Shown here piece by piece: positions 1 through 5,845 of a stretch of 14,694 nucleotides of DNA. Both the position numbers and the translations under genes were made by a program. The notes beneath the pieces were generated by a model. It was not told the origin of the DNA and ran no database searches. It was given only the letters and a program-made list of their open reading frames with translations. The stretch's first letter is position 1. Every line of letters begins with the position of its first letter. The stretch comes from Gammaproteobacteria bacterium (GTDB lineage: Bacteria > Pseudomonadota > Gammaproteobacteria > Arenicellales > JAANXG01): the NCBI GenBank assembly GCA_018263405.1, contig JAANXG010000002.1, forward strand, positions 1 to 14,694, given 5' to 3'.

Positions 1-146
1 GTTACGCTCGCTTGAATTGACCGGGCCAGTCCTGCGCTCGCGTGCCTTGGCGATCGGCTTTTCCGATCCCGCTGAACGTGTGTGTATTTATGCCCAAGGG
101 TACTTAGTTGGGGGAACTTACATCGGTATCCAACGAACGACGAGAC
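1..146. other. Region upstream of obgE with no recognisable gene
   Basis: No gene is recognised in these bases. One plus-strand frame is open from base 2 to a stop at 158-160, but its translation resembles nothing I know and it runs into the start of obgE, so I treat it as chance. A short perfect hairpin (GATCGG, five-base loop CTTTT, CCGATC) lies at 52-68. It lacks a following T run, so it is not a standard terminator. In many gammaproteobacteria rpmA sits just upstream of obgE; its 3' end is not visible here. I see no promoter good enough to call. Confidence 0.5.
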
Positions 147-1175
147 ATGAAATTCGTTGACGAAGCCGAGGTTACGGTTCAAGCCGGGAACGGCGGGGAT
201 GGCTGTCTGAGTTTCCGCCGTGAAAAATATATTCCCAAGGGCGGTCCGGACGGCGGCGATGGGGGCCGGGGTGGCAGTGTCTATTTGAGTGCCACGGAGG
301 GGCTCGATACGCTGGCGGATTTTCGCTACACGCGGAGCTTTCGCGCCGAAAACGGCCGCCCGGGGATGGGCCGGGACAAAACCGGACGGAGCGGTGACGA
401 CCTGTATATCGGCGTCCCGCCTGGAACGCTTGTCCACGACGCGCAAACCGGCGAACTCATCGTGGACATGGTGAACGTGGACGAACCCGCCATCGTTGCG
501 GTAGGTGGCCAAGGCGGGCTTGGTAACACACACTTCAAGTCGAGCACCAATCGCACCCCCCGGAAAACGATACCCGGTAAACCGGGCGAGCATCGGGTTC
601 TGCGCGTGGAGCTGAAGCTGCTTGCCGACGTCGGCTTATTGGGCTTGCCCAACGCGGGCAAATCGACATTCCTGCGCGCCGTGAGCCAGGCCCGACCCAA
701 GGTGGCGGATTATCCATTTACGACGTTGTATCCTCATCTCGGGGTGGTACGGATCGAATCGGGGCGCGGCTTTGTGTTGGCGGATATTCCCGGCCTGATT
801 GAAGGTGCTTCAAAGGGTACCGGCCTCGGCATCCGCTTCCTGCGTCACTTCGCCCGGACCCGTTTGCTGCTGCACTTCGTGGACCTGGCACCCCTGGATG
901 ACCACAACGTCGTGGCGGATATCCACGCGGTGGAAGCTGAACTGAGGGAATTCAGCGGGGATCTCGCGGCGTGGCCCCGGTGGCTGATCTTCAACAAGAT
1001 CGACGTGCTGGACGAACAGGAACGGTGCGTAAGACGCCAACGTGTCTTGGAGGGGCTGGCATGGAAGGGTTTGGTTTTTGAAGTCAGCGCTGTTTCCGGA
1101 GAAGGTTGCGAATTTTTGTGCCGACGAGCCATGAGTTTCCTGGACCAACAGGGGGAGGAGGAACAGGCGCCATGA
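147..1175 (+). CDS. obgE: Obg-family GTPase ObgE/CgtA
   Basis: Essential GTPase that binds the 50S ribosomal subunit during assembly and links growth to (p)ppGpp and GTP levels; cytosolic. The 342-residue product opens with the family-typical MKFVDEA and a glycine-rich Obg fold (about 1-159, with repeated GGDGG-type turns near 15-45). The G domain follows (about 160-330): G1 GLPNAGKS at 166-173, switch threonines near 192, G3 DIPG at 213-216, G4 NKID at 283-286 and G5 around SAVSGEG at 314-320. A TTG start at 108 would add 13 residues, but ATG 147 matches the family N-terminus, so it is preferred. The protein ends soon after the G domain and lacks the longer, often acidic C-terminal tail of E. 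coli ObgE (390 aa); short versions are known. Its last codons hold the ribosome binding site for proB, and the two genes overlap by 4 bases. Confidence 0.97.
   Translation: MKFVDEAEVTVQAGNGGDGCLSFRREKYIPKGGPDGGDGGRGGSVYLSATEGLDTLADFRYTRSFRAENGRPGMGRDKTGRSGDDLYIGVPPGTLVHDAQTGELIVDMVNVDEPAIVAVGGQGGLGNTHFKSSTNRTPRKTIPGKPGEHRVLRVELKLLADVGLLGLPNAGKSTFLRAVSQARPKVADYPFTTLYPHLGVVRIESGRGFVLADIPGLIEGASKGTGLGIRFLRHFARTRLLLHFVDLAPLDDHNVVADIHAVEAELREFSGDLAAWPRWLIFNKIDVLDEQERCVRRQRVLEGLAWKGLVFEVSAVSGEGCEFLCRRAMSFLDQQGEEEQAP
1154..1163 (+). promoter_or_regulatory. Strong ribosome binding site for proB inside the obgE tail
   Basis: The purine run GGAGGAGGAA lies 8 bases before the proB ATG at 1172. It is one of the strongest Shine-Dalgarno matches in the window. 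It fixes the proB start and rejects the longer upstream start of the same frame at 1106. The glutamate-rich end of ObgE (GEEEQAP) is encoded by these bases. Confidence 0.85.
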
Positions 1176-2293
1176 ATGTTCGATCCCGGGTGACAGCCTC
1201 GCGGCGCTGGGTCGTGAAAATCGGTAGCGCGCTGCTCACCGATCGACACAGCGGCTTAAACGCGGCGTTGGTCGAACAATGGATTCGGCAAATCTCGGTT
1301 CTGCGGAATCAGGGTGTGGAGGTCGTACTGGTGTCATCGGGATCCATCGTCGAGGGGATGCATCGCCTGGGTTGGCACGTCAGGCCCCACGAAGTTTTCC
1401 GCTTGCAGGCCGCCGCCGCCGTGGGCCAGATGGGACTGGTGCAAATGTACGAATCGGCATTTCAGCGCTTCGGCATCCGGACTGCCCAGATTCTTCTGAC
1501 GGGTGGCGATCTATCCGATCGGCACCGTTACCTCAATGCGAGAAGTGCATTACGTGCCTTGCTGGATTTGAAAGTCGTGCCGATCGTTAACGAAAACGAT
1601 ACGGTGGTGACCGACGAGATTCAGTTTGGGGATAACGACACGCTCGCCGCCCTGGTGACGAACCTGAGCGAGGCGGAATTGCTGGTAATACTCACCGACC
1701 AGGCAGGATTGTACGATTCCGATCCCAAAACCAACCCGGAGGCGCACCTGGTGGCGAGCGGCACGGCGGGCGACCCACGGCTAAAAGCCATGGCCGGCCC
1801 CGGCAGTGCGCTGGGCCGCGGGGGCATGGTAACCAAACTCGGGGCGGCGGAAAAAGCCGCCCGATCCGGCGGGGCGACGGTAATTTGTTCGGGCAATACG
1901 GACGACGTGCTCATACGGGTTCGCAAAGGGGAAGAGTTGGGAACCCTGCTGATACCCAGCAAGGGTAGGCTGGCGGCCCGTAAACAATGGCTTGCCGCTC
2001 GCCTGACCGCCCAGGGAACGCTGCGATTGGACGCCGGGGCTGTCGAGGTGCTGCGCGAGGCGGGCCGAAGCCTGCTGCCGGTCGGGGTGACCGAGGTGCA
2101 GGGGCGGTTCGAGCGGGGCGATCTGGTGGTGTGCCGGGACCCATCCGACGTGGAAATAGCCCGAGGCCTGGTGAATTACTCCGCAGAGGAATCGCGGAAA
2201 ATTATCGGCGCACCCAGCAGCCGCATAGAGGCCTTGCTCGGGTACATCGGCGAGCCGGAACTCATACACCGTGACAATATGGTGGTACTCTAG
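1172..2293 (+). CDS. proB: Glutamate 5-kinase with C-terminal PUA domain
   Basis: Phosphorylates L-glutamate with ATP to give glutamyl-5-phosphate, the first and usually proline-inhibited step of proline synthesis; cytosolic. The product has 373 residues (E. coli 367). The amino-acid-kinase domain spans about 10-260: WVVKIGSALL near 13-22 with the phosphate-binding lysine at 16, VSSGS at 54-58, VNENDTV at 139-145, FGDND at 152-156, LTDQAGLYDSDP at 174-185 and GRGGMVTKLGAA at 215-226. A PUA domain follows at about 280-360. The start is the ATG of an ATGA overlap with obgE, behind a strong ribosome binding site, so translational coupling is likely. proA is not present in the window. No promoter is seen between obgE and proB. 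Confidence 0.97.
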   Translation: MNVRSRVTASRRWVVKIGSALLTDRHSGLNAALVEQWIRQISVLRNQGVEVVLVSSGSIVEGMHRLGWHVRPHEVFRLQAAAAVGQMGLVQMYESAFQRFGIRTAQILLTGGDLSDRHRYLNARSALRALLDLKVVPIVNENDTVVTDEIQFGDNDTLAALVTNLSEAELLVILTDQAGLYDSDPKTNPEAHLVASGTAGDPRLKAMAGPGSALGRGGMVTKLGAAEKAARSGGATVICSGNTDDVLIRVRKGEELGTLLIPSKGRLAARKQWLAARLTAQGTLRLDAGAVEVLREAGRSLLPVGVTEVQGRFERGDLVVCRDPSDVEIARGLVNYSAEESRKIIGAPSSRIEALLGYIGEPELIHRDNMVVL

Positions 2294-2311
2294 GGCTCGC
2301 TGTTATTGCCC

Positions 2312-2340
2312 TTGACAAGCCCTGGTAAAAAATGGATATT
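2312..2340 (+). promoter_or_regulatory. Sigma-70 promoter for rpsT
   Basis: A perfect -35 box TTGACA at 2312-2317 is followed after 17 bases by a -10 box GATATT at 2335-2340 (4 of 6). Transcription would start near 2347, about 28 bases before the rpsT start codon. The bases after the -10 (TGCGCCCC) form a GC-rich discriminator, a feature of ribosomal promoters that are shut down by ppGpp/DksA; stringent control is therefore inferred. The promoter lies in the proB-rpsT gap, so rpsT need not depend on the obgE-proB transcript. Confidence 0.75.
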
Positions 2341-2374
2341 TGCGCCCCTTTTTTGCACAAACCGACGCAAGGCA

Positions 2375-2644
2375 TTGGCTAACTCACCGCAAGCACGCAA
2401 ACGAGCCGGACAGAACGAAGCACGGCGTCTTCACAACGCCCCCCAGCGATCGGCTGTTCGCAAGTCCATCAAAGACGTATTGAAGGAAGTTCAGCAAAAC
2501 AATGCAGAGGATGCACGCCAGGCTTATCGGCGTGCCACATCTTTGATCGATAAGGCGGTCAACCACGGTCACCACCACAAAAACCGGGCGGCGCGCTTGA
2601 AATCCCGGTTGAACGAAAGAGTGCGTAACATCGGCGCGAGTTGA
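2375..2644 (+). CDS. rpsT: 30S ribosomal protein S20, UUG start
   Basis: Small basic protein that binds 16S rRNA early in 30S assembly. The 89-residue product (E. coli 87) reads ANSPQARKRA after the start, then shows the S20 helical pattern rich in Lys and Arg. Its C-terminal HKNRAARLKSRL segment (about 68-79) corresponds to the conserved HKNKAARxKSRL block. The same frame is open upstream from 2306, but that would add 23 residues unlike S20 and would start before the predicted transcription start. The start is therefore TTG at 2375, just after AAGG at 2369-2372. E. coli rpsT also begins with UUG, and there the weak start is needed for autogenous translational control; the same control is inferred here. 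The gene is a single-gene unit between its own promoter and terminator. Confidence 0.95.
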   Translation: MANSPQARKRAGQNEARRLHNAPQRSAVRKSIKDVLKEVQQNNAEDARQAYRRATSLIDKAVNHGHHHKNRAARLKSRLNERVRNIGAS

Positions 2645-2673
2645 TGCCGCGGGTTTCAATCTGATTTTGTCAC

Positions 2674-2700
2674 ACGCCCGGCTTTACGCCGGGCGTTTTA
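2674..2700 (+). terminator. Intrinsic terminator after rpsT
   Basis: A perfect GC-rich stem, CGCCCGGC at 2675-2682 and GCCGGGCG at 2688-2695, encloses the loop TTTAC. One further A-T pair extends the stem, and a short T run (TTTT) follows. It lies 30 bases after the rpsT stop, so it should end the rpsT transcript before murJ. Confidence 0.88.
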
Positions 2701-2715
2701 CTTCCACCGGCCGGC

Positions 2716-2744
2716 TGGTTCGCACACTTTCGTTTCTTTATAGT
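2716..2744 (+). promoter_or_regulatory. Possible promoter for murJ
   Basis: TATAGT at 2739-2744 matches the -10 consensus at 5 of 6 bases and lies between the rpsT terminator and the murJ start. The region 17 bases upstream (TGGTTC, 2716-2721) is a poor -35 match, and TTCGCA at 2719-2724 is better but too close. A promoter is expected here because a terminator lies just upstream; its exact position is uncertain. Confidence 0.4.
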
Positions 2745-2791
2745 CGAGAACCGTCGTAGCGGGGACTCGCCCGTAACGGTATTGAAAAATC

Positions 2792-4345
2792 ATGTCGCGC
2801 AAGCTATTAAAGTCCACGGTGGTTGTCGGGATCATGACGCTGGTCTCCCGGATCAGCGGGTTGGTGCGCGATATCGTGTTCGCAAACATAATGGGCAGCG
2901 GACCGATTGCCGATGCGTTTTTTGTGGCGTTCCGCATTCCGAATTTTTTCCGCCGGATATTCGGAGAAGGGGCGTTTTCGCAATCGTTTATTCCTGTGTT
3001 TTCGGAATACCGGGAAAAGCGCGATAGCGAAGAAACGAAAGCGTTTATCGACCATATGGCCGGTATGCTCGGAGCCATTCTGGCGGTTTTGACCCTGTTG
3101 GGGATCTGGGCCGCACCGGGTTTTGTGATGGTGATTGCGCCGGGCTATATCGATGACCCGGACAAATTTTCAATCACCGTCGACGCCTTACGCCTGACTT
3201 TTCCGTATCTTCTTTTTATCTCCCTCGTAGCCATGTCCCAGGGCCTTCTGAACACCTGTGGGCGCTTCGGACCCCCGGCCGTTACACCGGTGCTGCTCAA
3301 CCTGTGTATGATTGCGGCGGCGCTGTGGTTGGCGCCCTTCACACCCAACGAAGCCGTGGCGGTTTCCCTGGGTGTGCTCGTTGCCGGGGTGTTGCAACTG
3401 GTATTCCAGATCCCTTTTCTTCGCAGCGAAGGCGTACTCCCTTTCCCGCGGCCGAAGCTGAAAGACGAAGGGGTACGGCGTGTTTTCAAGCTGATGCTGC
3501 CCGCCATATTCGGGGTATCGGTGGCGCAGATCAATATTTTGATCGGAACGCTGTTGGCGTCCTTTCTCGTTACAGGCAGCGTGTCTTGGCTGTACTATTC
3601 TGATCGGGTCATGGAATTCCCGCTCGGCGTATTCGGGATCGCCCTGGCGACGGTGATGCTGCCCAGCTTGTCTAAACTGCATGCCAAGGAGCGAACCGAA
3701 GCATTTTCCGAGTTACTCGATTGGTCCCTGCGCTGGGTGTTTTTGATTTCGGTTCCGGCGATGGTCGGGTTGATCCTTCTGGCCGGCCCGATTTTGAGCA
3801 CTTTGTTCCTGCATGGAAGTACTACCCCGGACGATATACGAATGATGTCTCTCAGCCTCGCGGCCTACGCGGCAGGGCTGGCGGGTTTCGTGTTGGTAAA
3901 AGTGCTGGCACCCGGATTTTTCGCCCGTCAGGATATGAAGACGCCCGTAAAAGTCGCGGCGTTCGCCATGGCGATCAATATCGTACTCAGCCTGATTCTC
4001 GTGTCGCCGATGAAACACACCGGTCTGGCGTTGGCGACCTCGCTGGCAGCCTGGGTGAATGCATTGTTGTTGCTTCATCTACTGATGCACGAAGGGATAT
4101 TCAAACCGCGGCCGGGCTGGCCGAAGTTTTTATCAAAGGTTGGAGCGGCCGCCGCCGCGATGGCGGCCGTGTTGATCTGGGGCGTTGGCAGCACGGACGA
4201 GTGGATGGGCCGGGAAATTGTCAATCGCGCCTCATCGCTCGCAGCCTGGATCGGCGTCGGCGCGGCGGTTTACTTTTTAGTTATACTCGCTTGTGGCGTA
4301 CGGCCCGGACAATTAATACTCAAGCGAGCGAACTTCGATCAATGA
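2792..4345 (+). CDS. murJ: Lipid II flippase MurJ (MviN family)
   Basis: Inner-membrane protein of the MOP superfamily that moves lipid II to the periplasmic face for peptidoglycan synthesis. The 517-residue product is hydrophobic throughout and fits the 14-helix family size (E. coli 511). The N-terminal half closely follows E. coli: R20, R26, D41 and R54 match the E. coli functional residues R18, R24, D39 and R52 with an offset of two, in the contexts SRISGLVRD and FFRRIFGEGAFSQSF. R272 and E275 in SDRVMEFPLG match E. coli R270 and E273. The ATG start at 2792 gives the typical short N-terminus; the ribosome binding site before it is weak. The stop overlaps the start of the next gene (ATGA), indicating coupling to the DUF2203 gene. 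Confidence 0.97.
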   Translation: MSRKLLKSTVVVGIMTLVSRISGLVRDIVFANIMGSGPIADAFFVAFRIPNFFRRIFGEGAFSQSFIPVFSEYREKRDSEETKAFIDHMAGMLGAILAVLTLLGIWAAPGFVMVIAPGYIDDPDKFSITVDALRLTFPYLLFISLVAMSQGLLNTCGRFGPPAVTPVLLNLCMIAAALWLAPFTPNEAVAVSLGVLVAGVLQLVFQIPFLRSEGVLPFPRPKLKDEGVRRVFKLMLPAIFGVSVAQINILIGTLLASFLVTGSVSWLYYSDRVMEFPLGVFGIALATVMLPSLSKLHAKERTEAFSELLDWSLRWVFLISVPAMVGLILLAGPILSTLFLHGSTTPDDIRMMSLSLAAYAAGLAGFVLVKVLAPGFFARQDMKTPVKVAAFAMAINIVLSLILVSPMKHTGLALATSLAAWVNALLLLHLLMHEGIFKPRPGWPKFLSKVGAAAAAMAAVLIWGVGSTDEWMGREIVNRASSLAAWIGVGAAVYFLVILACGVRPGQLILKRANFDQ

Positions 4346-4758
4346 GCAGTGCCAACGCGGTTCAAATCCATCAAATCGGCTCGATTGGCGAGCCGCGTAT
4401 GTTCACGCTCGCCGAAGCGCAAGCATTGCTGCCGTTGATCCAAAATATCACCGAACAGGCGGCCGAGGAACTGGCGCCGGTAAAAAAGCGCCTCGACAAT
4501 ATGCTGGCGACGGATCCCCGTACACCCGGGGTCCAGAGCGAGTATGAGGATGTCATTAAGCTCTGGGTCAGCAAATTGGAAAGGCTCGGCGTTGTGGTCA
4601 CGGGATTATGGTTGGTGGATTTCGATACCGGCGACGGTTACCTGTGCTGGAAATATCCGGAGCTCCGTATCGCCCACTACCACGGCTACGACGAAGGTTA
4701 CGCAGGCCGGAGCCCCCTCGCGGAAGCCATCGAAGAACTCGACCCCGACTGGGCCTGA
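4342..4758 (+). CDS. DUF2203 family protein of unknown function
   Basis: Function unknown. The 138-residue protein is soluble, with no signal peptide or membrane segment. Residues about 19-85 (FTLAEAQALLPLIQNITEQA onward) look helical, consistent with a helical hairpin. The C-terminal part holds the signature by which I assign DUF2203: GLWLVDF at 88-94, GDGYLCWK at 97-104, and an H/Y-rich stretch with HYHGYDEGYAGRSPL at 112-126. The conserved Cys, His and acidic residues could bind metal, but that is speculation. The start is the ATG at 4342 in an ATGA overlap with the murJ stop, which argues for a real, translationally coupled gene. The reading frame is open far upstream (from 3721), but that part overlaps murJ and is not coding. 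Family assignment is from memory of the motif. Confidence 0.85.
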   Translation: MSSANAVQIHQIGSIGEPRMFTLAEAQALLPLIQNITEQAAEELAPVKKRLDNMLATDPRTPGVQSEYEDVIKLWVSKLERLGVVVTGLWLVDFDTGDGYLCWKYPELRIAHYHGYDEGYAGRSPLAEAIEELDPDWA

Positions 4759-4796
4759 ATTCGCCCCGGCCGGCCCTGCGCCCCGGCGTACGCGTC

Positions 4797-4826
4797 TTGG
4801 AGTCGCGCAACACACTTGTATAGAAT
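4797..4826 (+). promoter_or_regulatory. Probable promoter of ribF-ileS-lspA
   Basis: TTGGAG at 4797-4802 is followed by overlapping -10 candidates: TATAGA at 4819-4824 (16-base spacer) and TAGAAT at 4821-4826 (18-base spacer, 5 of 6). Transcription would begin near 4833. That would make the TTG at 4835 essentially leaderless and supports the downstream GTG start for ribF. The 127-base gap between the DUF2203 stop and the ribF start holds no gene, and no clear terminator was seen in it. Confidence 0.55.
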
Positions 4827-4885
4827 AATCGGCTTTGTTTGCGGTGACCCGCTTGCATAAAACTACTCAGCGTGCGGAAGGTATT

Positions 4886-5839
4886 GTGGAATTTATTCGG
4901 GGAAGGTTGAACGTCAGACCACGGCATCGAGGCTGCGTGGCGACGATCGGCAATTTCGACGGTGTTCATCTGGGGCACCGCGCGGTGGTTGCACAACTCA
5001 AGTGCCGCAGCGAAGAGCTCGCCCGGCCGTCCATGGTCGTGGTATTCGAACCTCAACCGCGGGAGTATTTCATGGGAGCCGGCGCGCCGGCGCGATTGAG
5101 TCCGCTTCGAGACAAGCTGGCCTTGTTGTCGGAGTTTGGCGTCGATTACCTGCTGTGCCTGCGATTCGATCACACGTTGGCACAAACCAGTGCCGGGGAT
5201 TTCATTCGGCATCTGCTTGTGAACGATCTGCTTGTATGCCACGCGGTAGTCGGCGACGATTTCCGATTCGGACACGAACGAAAGGGAGATTTCATGACGC
5301 TCGTTGAAGCCGGAAAGCGATGGGGTTTCAGCGTCGAAGAGGCGGATACCTACCACGTGGACGGCGTTCGGGTGAGCAGTACGCGTATTCGTGAAGCCCT
5401 CCGGTCAGGGCGTTTCACCGAGGCCGAAAGGCTTCTTGACAGACCGTTTCGGATCGCGGGACGGGTGATCCACGGAGACAAGCGCGGTCGCGAGTGGGGA
5501 TTTCCTACCGCCAATATCGCAATGGAGCGGCGGCGCCCGCCGTTCACCGGCATTTACGCGGTCGAGGCGTTTGGAATCGGCGAGACGTCGGTGAACGGTG
5601 TGGCAAGCATCGGTGTGAGGCCTACAGTCCCGGGACCTGCCAGGACGCTGTTGGAGGTGAATTTATTCGGATTCAATGCCGATATTTACGGAAAGCGAAT
5701 CGAGGTCGGGTTTCTGGAACGAATCCGGGATGAAGAAAGGTTTGAAAGTTTCGATGCCTTGAAGGCGCGGATCGCTTCGGATATCAAGCAAGCCGAGCGG
5801 TTTTTCGACAGCCGTAATAAAAGAGCCAGTACGGCGTGA
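4886..5839 (+). CDS. ribF: Bifunctional riboflavin kinase / FAD synthetase
   Basis: Makes FMN from riboflavin and ATP, then FAD from FMN and ATP; cytosolic. The 317-residue product matches E. coli RibF (313). The N-terminal FMN adenylyltransferase domain (about 1-185) has GNFDGVHLGH at 22-31 (nucleotidylyltransferase HxGH-type motif), FEPQPREYF at 54-62, VGDDFRFG at 122-129 and VSSTRIREAL at 163-172. The C-terminal riboflavin kinase domain (about 186-310) has GDKRGREWGFPTANI at 197-211 and GVASIGVRPT at 238-247. The start chosen is GTG 4886, four bases after GGAAGG, because (M)EFIRG then aligns with the MKLIRG start of E. coli RibF. A TTG at 4835 would add 17 residues. ileS follows after 6 bases, the usual gammaproteobacterial order. 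Confidence 0.95.
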   Translation: MEFIRGRLNVRPRHRGCVATIGNFDGVHLGHRAVVAQLKCRSEELARPSMVVVFEPQPREYFMGAGAPARLSPLRDKLALLSEFGVDYLLCLRFDHTLAQTSAGDFIRHLLVNDLLVCHAVVGDDFRFGHERKGDFMTLVEAGKRWGFSVEEADTYHVDGVRVSSTRIREALRSGRFTEAERLLDRPFRIAGRVIHGDKRGREWGFPTANIAMERRRPPFTGIYAVEAFGIGETSVNGVASIGVRPTVPGPARTLLEVNLFGFNADIYGKRIEVGFLERIRDEERFESFDALKARIASDIKQAERFFDSRNKRASTA

Positions 5840-5845
5840 CCGGTT

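Noticed and set aside
52..68. GATCGG-CTTTT-CCGATC hairpin as a terminator
   Set aside because: The stem is only six base pairs and no T run follows; it is too weak to call.
2..160. Open frame from the window start into obgE that might be the 3' end of an upstream gene
   Set aside because: The 52-codon translation is unfamiliar and ends inside obgE. The reverse strand is also open in one frame over the same bases, so openness here is not informative.
2306..2374. N-terminal extension of S20 from the upstream start in the same frame
   Set aside because: The extension is unlike S20, includes the promoter -35 and -10 region, and would start before the expected transcript start.
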